DNA from: Cycas panzhihuaensis
Taxonomy: Eukaryota > Cycadophyta
Length of the DNA stretch: 64,000 bases
Direction of reading: 5' to 3'
Assembly: GCA_023213395.1 (NCBI GenBank)
Contig: CM041465.1
Coordinates: 52,769,741 to 52,833,740 of the forward strand
Shown: positions 12,578-25,300 of the stretch, in pieces
Numbering within the stretch: position 1 is the stretch's first letter
Layout of the letters: each line of letters begins with the position of its first letter
Made by a program: the position numbers and the translations under genes
Notes under the pieces: model-generated
Seen by the model: the letters and a program-made list of their open reading frames with translations, nothing else
The model's database searches: none
What the model was told of the DNA's origin: nothing

Positions 12578-14373
12578 CAGTGGCATTTTTTACTGTTATA
12601 CATGTAAAATTCAACTAGCATGCTAGATTTTTATATGCCACTATCTAGATTTGATGCAAACTTATGTTTTATATGCCTAAAACAAATCGTAACTGATAAT
12701 GGTCTATCATTCAAATCTAGAGAGTTAAGAAATCAAGATTTAGAGTTATTTTTTTGGAGACTTTTGAAGACTTTTAAAGGTTTCTACTACTGTGACTTGG
12801 AAAACTACTTTTGGTGATGCTAATAGGTGAAATCAAGACAAGATTTTGATGTTTTGGGTTGTTATTCTACTAATGTTTGATTTTTGATAGTTTATTCTTC
12901 AAGTTTCTTAATTTTTCTTAAGATTTTTAGCCTCAAAACTCCTTATTCCTAGTAAGATCTTTCCTAGTCAAATTTCTTATAGTTTCACTACTTGTTGGAG
13001 ATTATTTCTAGTTAGAGTTTGCTAATTATTTTTGCTAGTATTTTTGGTTACTTTCTACTAGATTTTACCTTGGAAATTAGGCTGAAAGGTCTGCCCTTTA
13101 TGGGATAAAAAGAGGGTATACTATTATGAAGCACGGTCATCTCTTCATTACCAAAATAACTACCTCTTCCCATTCTTCTGAAGTTGTCTAAATTCCAAGG
13201 GGTTTACCTTCATCTTTGACTTGGTTTTGGTTATAGTTTAGCCTATGGTGCTTGTTGTTTTTCCTCGTTCATCTATTTCAAAGGGTGAGTTTGGAGAAAT
13301 TTAATTAAATAAAAGAATGAAAGTTATTCTAAGATAGGATTTTTCATGATAGGAAAGAAGTCTTGATATTATTCTTGTTTGATTTCACTTATTTCATCTC
13401 TTCTTCCTTAAAAAGAAAAGTCTGAATTGGTGACTGATATATGTTTGATTTCTTAAATCATTAGAGGTTTAAGGATCCCTTTGGAATCCATTATACTCTA
13501 ATTGTGATAGAATCTCTTAATGTTTTGGCTTGTTACTTGTATAAAGATCGTAACTTGGATATGACTAATTGCATACTTTGTTAATGGTCTAAAAAAATAT
13601 TTATAACATTAGTAGTTAATCTTTAAAATCTCTCTTTTCATTATGGAAGCATTTCTTAAACAAAACAAAAAACATGCAATTGGAATAAAGAGATTCATAT
13701 GAAGATTACATGTTATTAGATCTTTTGAAGGTTTTGCATACATAGTTGTATATCATGCTAGTGTTTTTCTTTCCTTAATAAAGTATGTATTGCATTTAAA
13801 AGAAATAGTCTCATACTCATTTTAGCATGTTTTATCTTTTGAAATTAAAATTAAAAAAAGAAAAATTATATTTCATGTGTGTTAAGATTTTTTTATGTTT
13901 TAAAGACTAGGTGGATTAATTTTGTAGTTTCATTAGTTATCTTTCATTTTATTTTTTATAAAATAAAAAGGACGAAAAAAAAAAGGAAAATAAACAAGAA
14001 ATAAAACCTTTTTTCATTGCCTAGCCTTTTCTCCCTCACTTAAATAGAACTCTAAAGGTTGAAAGAATTGAAGGAAAAGAGTCCCTAGGAAGGACACAAG
14101 AGATATTATTAGAGTAGCTCTAAACTTAGAACTCCTTCACCTAATTGTATACGCTAGTAGATTCAACCATCCCATATATCCTAGCCTTTCATTACCTCAT
14201 TCACTCACATTTTGTTAGATGACATAATCAAGTGGAGACTCCTTCTTAGAAGTTGGATAAAGGTGGTTACTTAGGTCATCTTAGACTTTGTATCTCCTAG
14301 TTTAGATCTAAAACAAAAGAAAACATTTTGTTAATTGAAAGAGATCTAGTTTAGGTCCACCCAATACACACCA

Positions 14374-16440
14374 TCTTTTTGGTAACCATACTAGAAAGCT
14401 ACCATTTGTTCTCTTATTTAAAGTAATAGAAGTAACTACACATACTCTTAGGTGATCTTTGAGGCTTCAAGGTCTCCTGCCTGAGTTACAAATCTAACCT
14501 TCACATTTTAGTAAAGAAGTTTTATCATCTTATGTCAAATCTTGGGAACATCATAGTCATGACACTTATGTTCACCCTCCTAAAGATTCAACCTAGTTAT
14601 ATGATATACCTATGGAGCAAGGATATCTTGAACCATCCTAATCTCATGGTGATCCTTCTTTTGTAAATCCTAGTTTTGCATAAGGAAAACCACCTCCTAA
14701 TCAAGAATATTTATCTTATTTTGAGATGGTTCTTATTAGGATTCCTACACCACTTCATATGCCTGGATATCAAAATTTGTTCTATTTAGAGACTCATACC
14801 ATAGCATCCTCGCCACAACATTGTTAATTTAATCCTTTGTATGAGGAGTATTAGTTAATTCAAGTTGATCCCTTAATTGTCCCTCATATCATTTGATCTC
14901 TGATACCTTCTCACCCTCCTTCACCTAGGCCTTCATCGAGACCTTATTTCTCTCCTTTAGAAGAGGCGAAAGATTATAAGTTAAACCATTCTTAACTTCT
15001 TCCCTCTCCTTATCAATTATGAGTTTGAACCCATTCTCCCCATACCATACTTTCTACCTATGAAGGTACTACTACTTCTCATGTTCCTACCTCAAGTCAA
15101 GTGGTTTTACCTTCATCTAGTCTATGACCTATCTGTTCCTATACCACTAAGGTTTTCCCCTGTCATCTTGTTTCCTCCATGACTCAATTCCCATGCCATA
15201 CATTCCATATGGCTTTATCATAAGGTGTTAGACCATGTGCACCTTCTCCTAGAATGTTAAATGTTCCCCCTACTTCCCAACATGTTTTTCATCATTACCC
15301 CATTCATCCTCATACTTCAATCAGTCAATCTCAAGCTTTGGGAGTTACCGATCCTACCTCTTCATCACATATTTCTAGACCCACTCTATAATCACCTCCT
15401 TTTCTATTGTTTAATCCTATCTTTCCATAATATCCTCTGCTCTAAACCAATTCTATGGTTAACCCCACAACTTGATTCAATCTTTCATCTACTTTCCCAT
15501 CTTATGTTATTCCCCAATAATAACAATAACAATAACTTGTTTCTTCATCTATTCCACATCCATCATCCTTGCCTTAGCATCCTACCACATTGAGGCTAAG
15601 TAAACCTTTTCTCAATTACATGAGATCTTCTTTTCTGCGTGAAGTCCTTTTATTTCCCATGCCTCTATTTCTTCCCATCCTATGATCCTGCCTCCCATAT
15701 ATAAGTGTTTGTACTTACTTGTGTAAATTTTATGCCATATGATTACATCATGATGTGCTTGTTCCCTAAATCACTTCAAGGCAATGCCTTGAAATGGTTT
15801 TACCATCATCCTTCAGCTTCAGTCTTCTCATTCTAATAATAAGTTTATTCTTTTATTAATTATTTTTATATAGTGAGACCATTCAAATCAGGCATCAAGT
15901 CCCTACTAGCTATCAAACAAAATCATGATAAAACCTCTAGAGACTTTGTGAGAAGGTTTTAAGACCAAGTACATGCTTATCACTCATATCTTGATTCTAG
16001 TCTCCTATTCAATTTATTTACTAATGGTTTGAGGCCATATGTATATCTTAAAGTTCTTAAACTTGGTCCTCAAACTTATGAAGAAGTTGTTGATCATCAT
16101 TTAGCCTTGGAAACATTTAGGATTCAAGCATGTATTAAGAAAGTTGAGAAACATATTCCTTCCAAATAAATTATTCAAATAATGAAGGATTCCCATCCTA
16201 AGCATACTTACAATTACCTAACTTCTTCTATCAGATTGTTGGAGTATGCAATCAACACCAAGCTACATGTCAATAGTCTAGCTCAGAATCAATCCTCTCA
16301 AGAAATAAAAGTGATCTATCTTATTGAAGGAAGGAATAAACAAACTCATCCTCCACCTCTTCCTTCTTTTAGAAAGACAAAATGGTGCTTGTACCATCAG
16401 ACTGATGCCCATGACAGAAGTAAGTATCGTATGGTTTAGA
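14374..16440 (+). pseudogene. gag of the Tat-like element, decayed
   Basis: The N-terminal part (about 14400-15600) is rich in Pro, Ser, His and Tyr, as in disordered gag leaders of Tat-like elements. A gag core follows at about 15700-16170, with the recognisable blocks KSLQGNALKWFYHH, DFVRRF and NLFTNGLRPYVYLKV. The intact frame 16182-16439 ends in KWCLYHQTDAHDRSKYR, corresponding to the C..H...H..C region of plant gypsy gag with the final Cys changed to Tyr. Stops lie every 20-70 codons. The primer site just after 14373 is not clear: GGTAACCATACTAG there resembles a decayed tRNA-Asp type site only weakly. Confidence 0.72.
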
Positions 16441-16879
16441 ACACCACTTAAAATATGAATGTTCGATTAAATCACTCCTCCAAGTCATCGTAAGATCAAA
16501 TGATTCATAAGGATCCTTTGTCTCAACATAATGATAAAATAAATAAAGATATTAAAGGCAAAGAGAAGTAGGTTCAAGATGATAATGGTGATCCTTCAAC
16601 TTCTAATTCATCGAAGAAGACTACTACTCCCCTGAATCTTTTCTACTAAATGAACTAGTAACCAAGTTTGCCCACCTCCCAAAGGTGGTGAGACTAAGAG
16701 AACCATAAACATTGTAGAGATAACAAAGAGTGTAGGTCCATCTAAATCACTTAATGATTTGATGGCAAGGAATCCTAACTCTTTACCTCTAGTACCCCCA
16801 CATCCTATCAGGTTTAGGTCCATTCCCTCTAGTATAAAGGATGGATCATTCTCTTTAGTCAACGAGTTAAAGACCATTC

Positions 16880-17430
16880 CTATAGGTATTTCAGTTATTT
16901 ATTTGTTAAAATGTTATCTTGAACAATTCTAGCTTTTATTTAATATATTAGGAGTTCCTATTGTAGTCTCTTCATCCACTTCCATACTTTTTTTTGACCT
17001 ATTTTCCTTACCTAATCATTCTACTCGTGTTCTAAATGATATACCTCCCTTTTATATCAAGATTATAAAGGATGATATTAATATTAAGCATGTTATAATT
17101 GATGAGGAATCATATGTTAATGTAATCCCTCTTCACCATATTGAAGATTTAGAAATTTTAGTCTTTGATCCATATGAGTGGATTTGACACGGATACAACA
17201 AGAATCAAAAGATACCCCTAAGTCAAGTCACTCTCCCTCTTACTTTAAGAAAAGATAATTCTCACTGAGTTGACTATCATTGATCTTGACTTGAAGTATA
17301 ACATTCTTTTGGGTAGACTGTGGATTACCCAAATATCAGCAGTTTGTTCCTCCCTCTTTGGTGAACTCAAGTTCATCCATGAGGGACAATTAAAAGTTGT
17401 AAAGAGAAAACTAAAACTAATCAAGTAGCC
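16880..17430 (+). pseudogene. retropepsin-like protease of the Tat-like element, decayed
   Basis: The active-site region at about 17095-17130 reads IIDEESYVNVIPL, where gypsy elements normally have a D-x-G-S type motif, so the glycine is lost. About 180 bases on, YNILLGRLWITQISAV matches the conserved retropepsin C-terminal block (usually ILGRPWL) and is followed by ELKFIHEGQLKVV. The reading frame changes between the two blocks. Confidence 0.65.
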
Positions 17431-18474
17431 AGTCCCTCTTATTGAGAACTTTTTTGAGGTTGGTGAATAATCAAACTCCTCAGAGTACTTTTTTCAATCA
17501 CTTGGTCCAATCTAATACTTTTCCATTGAACCTCCCTCTACTCATACATAAGTAAAACATGTGGATTTAGTTGAGATTATCCCTTATTCATTAAGTTCTT
17601 CATCCATTCCTTATACTTTGGGTCTGACTAATCACTCTTTGGTTTCCTTTTCCTCTTATGATGAAGAAGTAACTCCTCATTATTATATCTTATGGGGAAA
17701 TTCTTGTGAGTAAGATTATTAATATGAATAGTTTTTTTTCTCATTTAGACCTACTTCTTGTAGGTTTTATATTTACCTCCATAGGTAAGTGCTTTGGTTT
17801 CTCATATTACTAGTTCTTCTTGACTTACTTATGTAACTTCAATATCACATGATTTTTATGTTGATGTTATGTCTCTCTTCTCTCGATCCTCTCTCTTTAC
17901 TATGTGGTTGAATAGATATGAGAAGAAGATGTTGTTTTATTGACACCCAGACTTAGAATTAGTTGGCAAGGATGTAGATTTATTTGATACACTTCAAAGT
18001 AATTAGAATGCCTCCACTAGAGTATAGGAAGTGAATTTGGTGTCCACTATTTATTTTACTTCCTATCCTTCTATAGATGCCTCTCCATTATTTATCATCA
18101 TGATTTCTTTGTCTAGTCATGAACATCATTTATATTGTCAAGAATTTAATCAACTCTTTACTTCAACTTAGGAGTTCATTAATAGGCCTATTCTTTTCTC
18201 TTATGCTTCTTCAATCATTGAGTTTGTTCCTTCTTATCCAAACTCTTTGGTTGATTCCTCTTTATGTTTTAGGCCTTTCTCTTTGTCTACTAATTTACTG
18301 AGAAATTTCCTCCTCATTGATCACTTTCACCTTGATTGCTTTGAGAAGTACGAGGCGATCTTAGAGTATTTAGTAGGGTCATCTCCTGGTCTTCATAAAG
18401 GACATCATAAGTTAGGTTTTCCAAAAGTAATACAACTTGATTCACTTCTATTTGATTATTCCTAACCTTAAGAA

Positions 18475-19215
18475 ATGGTTTCTTTAATAGACCCTACCCC
18501 TCCTTATTTTGAAGAAGGAAATACAATGTTTATGGAGCAAACCATGGATCTAGACTTAGAGATGGGAGATACCCCTAAGATTATCGAATTAGGAGCTAGT
18601 TATACTCCCAAGAGATGGCTCGGTTTAAGGATCTCTTTTATGAATTTTACTTGGTCTTTGCTTAGGATTATAAAGATATGCATGGTCTTAATCCCTAAGT
18701 CATTGAGCATAATATTATAGTAATTCTTGGCATCAAACATAAACAAAAAACATAATATCCTATTCATCTATGCTTCTCCCTTATTATTAAACAAGAAGTG
18801 GATAAGTTGTTAGGAGTTAGATTCTCCCAAGGTTTGATAAACCTTTTATCTTATATAGCTTTTCTACAGAAGAATCATTAGTAAGAATATTAGCATAAGA
18901 GGACGACTTTAATAAAGAATGAGCCATATATTTCATTAATAGGATGGTAGTGGCTATTGAACTTCAATATTCCCTTCCTAAAAAAGAATGTCTCACTTTA
19001 ATCTTTTCTACTAAGAAGTTATGCCACTATCTTCTTGGGAATAAGATCCATCTCATTATCTAGTCAAACCTTATCATATATTTACTTACTCGATCTAACC
19101 TTACTTGATGATTAGGTAAATGGTCCTTATTACTACAAGAGTTTAATTTTTAAGTTGTCAATAGAAAGTCTAAAAATAGCTTGATCATTTTAGAAATCAT
19201 AGATAATACTCCTCT
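18475..19215 (+). pseudogene. reverse transcriptase remnant plus RNase H of the Tat-like element
   Basis: At 18580-18720 is the block just before the gypsy reverse transcriptase (an LGAS...TP segment, then MHGLNP*VIEH). About 100 bases of the N-terminal reverse transcriptase follow (QEVDKLLGVRF). The text then jumps at about 18870 to RNase H sequence (VRILA*EDDF, FSTKKLCHYLLGNKIHLI, YLLTRSN, KWSLLLQEFNF). The fingers and palm, including the YxDD/FxDD catalytic motif, are absent. At least several hundred bases must have been deleted. The upstream stretch 17460-18470 is open over short runs but unrecognised. Confidence 0.72.
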
Positions 19216-19551
19216 TTCTAATCCTATGAAACAACCTATTAATGATTCTTTTCCAAATGAACATGTTCTCCATATCCAAGTTATCCCCTCTAACGATTTA
19301 TAGTATGGAGAGATTAGGTTATACCTTCATGATTAATCCTTCCCTTCTCCTTCTACATCAAATAAGGGAAGACGAATTTGAGCTACTACTAAGTAGTACC
19401 TTTTACTTGATGATGCGCTTTATAAACATTCTTTTGATAGAATCCTGTTGAGATGCCTTTCCCCTAATGAAATAATAGTTGACTTAATAGAATCCCATGA
19501 AGGAATATATGGTTGTTGATCAATGGCCCAACACATTCTTTATGTGGGATA

Positions 19552-19556
19552 TTATT
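19552..19556. repeat. target-site duplication TTATT, left, of the nested chromovirus
   Basis: TTATT lies directly before the 5' LTR at 19557 and again directly after the 3' LTR at 26240-26244. Joining the host sequence through one copy restores a continuous integrase frame (GYY, stop, PTLFKDAHSY), which confirms the insertion point. Confidence 0.92.
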
Positions 19557-19957
19557 TGTAACATAACCCCACCTTTCCTTAGCAAGAGGGAACCACTAAC
19601 AAGTAAGGATTAAGGGGTTTAGTAAGTTGTGTGTATGGATCATTAAGTCATCCAATAAGATGTAAGGCTGCTAGGACCACCAATAGAGTTATGTGTATGG
19701 ACCACTAAGTCATCCAATAAGATGTAAGGCCGCTAGGGCCACCAATAGAATCATTAAGGATGAAGACCCTTACTTGTATATTTAAAGGGTTAAACCACTC
19801 ATAATGTATTGAGTATGATATCTTGAAAGGAGAAAGTACTTTGGTACTCATTTTGGTGATTCATTTTCTATGATCTACTTGCGTATTTATGTTATTTTGC
19901 TTCATTTTTGCTAATAATCACTTCTACAAGCCCAGATTTCTGAGAAAGAACGGTTCA
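19557..19957 (+). repeat. 5' LTR of the nested chromovirus
   Basis: It begins TGTAACATAACCCC and ends GGTTCA, 401 bp, followed after two bases by the primer site. A TATATTTAAAG stretch at 19777-19787 is the likely promoter element. It contains a 62-bp direct duplication: two units beginning GTGTATGGA at 19631 and 19693, each with CATCCAATAAGATGTAAGG. The duplication is also present in the 3' LTR, so it predates this insertion. Confidence 0.93.
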
Positions 19958-19959
19958 AG

Positions 19960-19971
19960 TGGTATTAGAGC
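19960..19971 (+). other. primer binding site of the chromovirus (initiator tRNA-Met)
   Basis: TGGTATTAGAGC differs by one C-to-T change from the standard TGGTATCAGAGC, complementary to the 3' end of initiator tRNA-Met. It sits two bases after the 5' LTR. Confidence 0.9.
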
Positions 19972-20232
19972 TGCGTTCGCGATCGTGGGAAGCTACCCAG
20001 AATAGCAAATTTTTTTTTCCTGTATGATTGAGTACTCTCTCTCCTTAAGCAGAGATTGAGAAAAGACCTTTACTTAGTACTCTCTCTAAGAAGATTGAGG
20101 AATGGTAGTAGGACAGATTAGAGGTTGCGAAGCGAAGGGGAATTTCGACCTTCAGGTACCGCAAGCAATTTATTTCTTCTACATTCAATTCAATTTTTAA
20201 GCTTTCTTTTTCTGCATTGGGTTATATTCCAA

Positions 20233-20318
20233 GGGTAGATAACACCGCTGGGTGGCTACCCTTTGTGTCCCCTCCCACCTCTCCTTTCTGGGTAGATAAC
20301 ACCACTGGGTGGCTACCC
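20233..20318 (+). repeat. duplicated 29-nt stem-loop in the chromovirus leader
   Basis: Two near-identical 29-nt units lie at 20233-20261 and 20290-20318, separated by a pyrimidine-rich spacer. They differ at one position (GCTGG versus ACTGG). Each starts GGGTAG and ends CTACCC, giving a 6-bp outer stem, with ACACC...GGGTG able to pair inside. Their place between primer site and gag is where LTR elements usually carry RNA dimerisation or packaging structures; that role is inference. Confidence 0.6.
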
Positions 20319-20771
20319 AAGTAGTTAGGTAGAGACCCTATACTGGGGGTCTTTAAAGATCACAGGGATCTGTCATTTTGGCTAAGCACATCATGGCTTT
20401 GCTGGCCTTTGCATGAAGAACTGGAGATAACACTCCTAAATGAAGCCCTAGATAGAACCTGGCTATGAAAGTGTGCCTCCATATACCTCTAGGTATATAG
20501 GAGGACCCCTTTAGGATTCCAAAACCCTCCCTAGTGCAGGTAACCTATCGGTCGCTGAAGTCTTGCAGTGCAGTGGTTAGCGGTTAGTGCCACAAAGTTA
20601 CCTACCCCAAACTTCTACATCAGAAGTTTATTGGCAGGCCTATAAGACCAAGCACACCTCATTCTGTAGTGGGTAGGACACATCTGATCATTCACTACTT
20701 CCCCTGCCCTAGTCTTAATCACAAGCCACTGACTCCCTGAATTCAAAACTTGTCAGAATAGTCAAGCTTTA

Positions 20772-20892
20772 AAACAAAAAAAAATGAAAAAGAGAAAAAA
20801 AAAAAAAAAAAAAAAAAGAAAAGAAAAAAGGAAAAAGAGAGAGCAAAGAAGGAAAAATATATATATAAAAAAATAAATAAAATAAAAAAATA
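20772..20892. repeat. A/G-rich tract in the chromovirus leader
   Basis: The tract is a nearly pure purine run of A with scattered G, including about 23 consecutive A around 20796-20818 and a short (TA)n at 20860-20868. It lies in the untranslated leader upstream of gag. Length variation is likely and no coding function is seen. Confidence 0.6.
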
Positions 20893-21303
20893 ACTCCACT
20901 TAGCTCTTACTCACAGTGTAAAAAATAAATACCCTTATAACTCATATACCTCAATTCGATCAACATCTTATAAGGGTTGTTTTGCACTAGGTTAGTCTAT
21001 ACCTCAATTTTCACTCTTTTTATACTTGGGCCCACTGGTGGGCCCCACCACTCCAAATTCATCTTAAAACTCATACATCCCATTTTGATAAGTTTTTTGT
21101 ACTCTTTCTAGTGGACTAAATATCTTGCTTATGTAATTTTGGGGTCAATAGGCTATAGACACCCTACATTCCCTTATTTGCCCCCTCTTTCCCATATAGC
21201 AACTCCCTATTCTTATATCCCGTTCTTTCTCGAATCTGTCCCACTTCGTTCTTTTCCTTCTTTCTACTTACTCCTGCTTCTTTAATCCCTTTCTTCAACT
21301 CCA

Positions 21304-22350
21304 ATGGCAAAAAATCAAATAGAAAAAATTCCTAAGTTGACCAATGATTTGTCTAACTTCAAAATAGAGGTCAGCGATAAACTCAGTAGCATGCCTACCG
21401 AATCTGACCTGGATGACACCAAGAAAGAGATTATCAAACTGCTTCAAAAGTGGGTGTCACCCTAACCCCAAAGCACAGGAGCTTCTACCTCAATGGCAAC
21501 CAACCTCCCCCTTCTCTAGGAAGCAATGCACATACAGGAGGTTCTCCACTAAGATAACCATTTTTTCACCATAAGATCAACATTCCTACCTTTGATCCAG
21601 ACGTGAATAGAGAGTGTACTCAAAGCTAGATTAATAAGTTAGAATCCTACTTCACTCTCCACTCGATGTCAGAAGAGGACTAACTCTTATATGCTTCCAT
21701 TCATTTAGATGGTCGAGCTCACCATTAGTTTAACTGGTGGAAGTGGGAATATCCCTCTCACCAAACTTGGTCCCACTTCACTAGTTGTTTCTTCGAGCAA
21801 TATGAAGATACATGGAGTTAATCATTTTTCACACAACTCACCTGGCTTAAGTAGACATCAACTGTAGAAGTTTACATGGATGAATTTCAAGCTTTATACA
21901 ACTGCACGCCATAAATCCAAAACTTGGACAAACAAACAATGATTGATATTTATGTGGCAGGACTCCAAGACCGTATTCAGATGAGATTAAAGACAAAGGA
22001 AATTTACTCCCTTAAGGAAGCTTTCAAGTGGGCCCATGCAATAGAAGTTGAGTTTGTAGCAGACAGACCCTCAGCCATTCGACGGGATAACTCTTGGTTC
22101 TCATGCACTTGACAAGCAAACCTCAAGCAACCTCAACCTCGATTTGACAATGCCTCTCATCCTTAAGTTGACTTCACACGTCCTTGACCATGATAAGATG
22201 ATTCTTGACCATCTATCGATTACCAATGAGGATACATCCACCAAAAGAGTCTAGATTTCTCAAGCTGAAGCACAACATCAACTTGAGGTTGGCCTTTGTA
22301 TGTAGTGTGCAAAAAAGTGGACTTCTAAGCATGGTCATTTTTGTAAAGCA
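21304..22350 (+). pseudogene. chromovirus gag, decayed
   Basis: The ATG at 21304 opens MAKNQIEKIPKLTNDLSNF, a plausible coiled-coil start. The gag core follows in the same strand with INIPTFDPDVNRE, ESYFTLHSMSEED, WWKWEYPSHQTWSHF and VYMDEFQALY, and the intact run DKQTMIDIYVAGLQDRIQMRL (21924-22112). The zinc knuckle near 22300 is damaged: a stop replaces a residue in the C..C part, but the later GHFCK is kept. About eight stops occur, several of them at positions where CAA, CAG or TGG would be expected. Confidence 0.82.
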
Positions 22351-22356
22351 TAGCGT

Positions 22357-25300
22357 ATGGTTTTCTTAATTGACCCATCCCTCTCCCCTGATGATCCCTC
22401 TGATTCTGACTCCGACCAGGAGGCTGATGATGAAACCCATGATTATCCTACACCAGACCCCCAACCTGAAGTATCTATATCCGCTGTCACCACCTCCTCT
22501 TACCCTGAACCCCTAAGAGTTAGAGGAATTCTCTGCAAGACTCCAATATCTATCTTGATCGACAGTGGTGCGTCACTTAACTTAATTGATATTTTAATTG
22601 CTAGATAAGTTAACCTATATATTGTCCCAAAAACTGGCTTCATATGTTCTCTACCAGGGTACCAGAAACTCCATTATGCAGGTGTTATTAAAAGCCTCCA
22701 AGTCCAAATTTGCTCATACCTTTTGGTGTCAGACTTCTATGCCTTGTCAATAGGAGGATCTGATGCCATCTTAGGGATTCAATGGTTGCAAACACTAAGG
22801 ACCTATAGCATGAACAACTCGCCTACAAAGCCATTCATTGCCTTCAAAGACCACATGGGGCGAAACCACAAAATTTACAGAATGCAATCCCCCCCTAACT
22901 AAGTGGTCTCTCCTGGACGTATGAAATGCCATCTTCAATCTCACCTAGGGTATATAATCCGCCTCAATAATATTCAAATCAAACCACAAATTCATCCCTA
23001 TATCCAGGATGTCATTACCTAATATGAACAAGTATTCGCCCCTCTGCCTACCACCAACCCTCCCGACTGCAGTTTCTTCCATACAATTGACCTCCAATCT
23101 AACCATGACCCTATCAGCCTTCGACCTTACCATAACTCATACTTCCAAAAGAATGAAATCGAGAAACTCACAAATAAGCTCCTTGACATGGGCATATTCC
23201 AACCTAGGAAAAACCCTTATATAGCCCCAATTATCTTAGTTCGGAAGAAGGATGGCTCCTTTCACCTTTGTGTTGGCTATAGGGAATTAAATAAGATTAC
23301 CATTAAAAGTAAGTTTCCCACCCCTTGCATAGATGACATGCTGGATGAAATCCATGGCGCAACCATCTTTTCTAAGTTAGACCTCCAATCTGGCTACTAC
23401 CAAATCCCAATTGCCCCACAAGATTGTTATAAGACAGCATTTCGTATACATCATAGCCATTTTGAGTTTCGAGCAATGCCCTTTGGCCTTTGTGATGCCC
23501 TAGAAACCTTCCAAGCTCTCATGAATAAAATCTTCGGGCCCTACCTTTGAAAGTTTATCATAGTTTTCTTCGATGACATTCTTATTTATAGTGCCTGCCT
23601 GGATCTCCATATCCAACACTTAGAAATTGTTCTTCAAATATTGTAGAACCACCAACTCTATGCAAAACAATCTAAGTGTGAGTTCGGACAATCAGAACTC
23701 AAATATTTGGGTCATATCATATCATTAGAAGGGGTACATATAGACCTCGACAAAATATCGGTCATCACAACATGGCCAACACCTACCACTCTTACCTAAC
23801 TACGAGCATTTCTTGGGCTCACAGGGTTTTATCAATGCTTTGTGTGTAACTATACTACTCTTGCCACCTCATTAACTAATCTCCTTCGTAAAGAGGCTTT
23901 TCAATGGTCTCCTGAAGCAGAGGCTGCCTTTTCCCACCTCAAGGTTGTAATGACCTCCACTCTGGTCCTCATCACTCCTGATTTTAACCAACCCTTCCAA
24001 CTTGAATGCGATGCTTCAGGGTTTGGTTTAGGCATAGTCCTAATGCAAGACTCTCATCCCATTGCATTTGAAAGCCAAAAATTAAAAGATCACGAGCATC
24101 GTCTCTTTACATATCAGAAAGAAATGAAGGCTATTCTCCATGCTATTGATAAATGGTGGTAATATCTCTTAGGCTCTAAGTTCACTATTCTTACGGATCA
24201 TCATAGCCTTCATAATTTATTGACTCAGCCAATCTTGTCTAAAGATCAAGCTAAGTGGGTTCATCGATTACAAGTCTTTGACTTCTCAATAGCATATAAA
24301 GAAGGTAAAGACAATACAATGGCATATGCTCTTTCACATCTCCATCCTAACGATAATGTTCCTAACCCAAGCCTCCATACCATCAGCAACCCCTAACCCC
24401 TTTGGCTTGATGAACTATGTGTTGAAAATCAAGCCCAGCTAGACTATCCTAATTGGAGGGAAAAAGTTCTCACCCATAAAGGATGGTCAACCTTCAATAA
24501 TCACCTCCTCTACCACAATCGTATCTCTGTCCATCCTTCCTCCTCATTCATCCCTAAAATCCTAACAAAATACCACTCATCCCCCCTTGGTGGCCACTCT
24601 GGCTTCGATAAGACTTATCGATGGATTCACGTAGATTTATTTTGGCCCCACATGAAGACCACCATATTCACCTTCATATTAGAATGTGATACCTGTCAAT
24701 GAAATAAAGTAGAGACCAAACCTCTCCCTGGCCTTCTCCAACCATTAAATATTCTGCAAGGTAAGTGGCAAGATATTGCCATGGACTTCATCACGGGCCT
24801 AGCCCCATCTTCCAGGTTTGACTCCATTTGGGTAATCATTGATCGATTAACTAAGTACTCATACTTTCTCCCAGTGCACACCTCATATTCATCCTCTCAT
24901 CTCACTGACTTATATGTCCAATTCATATTTTGCCTCCATGGTTTTCCATCATCTATCATTTGTGACCAAGACCCTAAGTTTACTAGCTCCTTTTGGCAAG
25001 AACTCTTTAAGGCTATTGGAACCTCATTTAACATGAGCTCTGCCTACCACCCACAAACAGATGGCTAATCTGAGGTTCTAAACGAAACTTTAGAAACTTA
25101 TCTATGTTACTTCACTTTAGAACACCAAGCTAAGTGGACCTCATGGCTTGCCCTGGCCGAGTATTGGTATAACTCCTCCTATCATTCTACCATTGGTATA
25201 TCCCCCTTTTTGGCTCTTTATAGCTACCACCCACCTTCTCACCATACCCTAACCACAAATTTTAGAACAGCTTCTGTGTAACAAAAGCTTCAAGAAATAG

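Larger units (their letters stand above)
12045..14373 (+). repeat. 5' LTR of the Tat-like element
   Basis: The block aligns along its length with 32842-35153. The 5' end reads TA where the 3' copy has the canonical TG, a G-to-A change; both copies end CACACCA. It contains two perfect stem-loops (12497-12525 and 12548-12577). The short ORF at 12620-12817 is also present, broken, in the other LTR and shows no domain, so I treat it as non-coding. The two LTRs differ at many sites, mostly transitions, so the insertion is old. Confidence 0.85.

Noticed and set aside
12620-12817. 65-codon ORF in the 5' LTR
   Set aside because: It is non-coding LTR sequence: the copy in the 3' LTR (about 33410-33600) is broken and there is no domain signature.
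15261-15593. 110-codon ORF with many Leu and Phe
   Set aside because: It is a wrong frame across the Pro/Ser-rich part of the Tat-like gag. The correct frame gives the gag-like Pro/His/Ser text.
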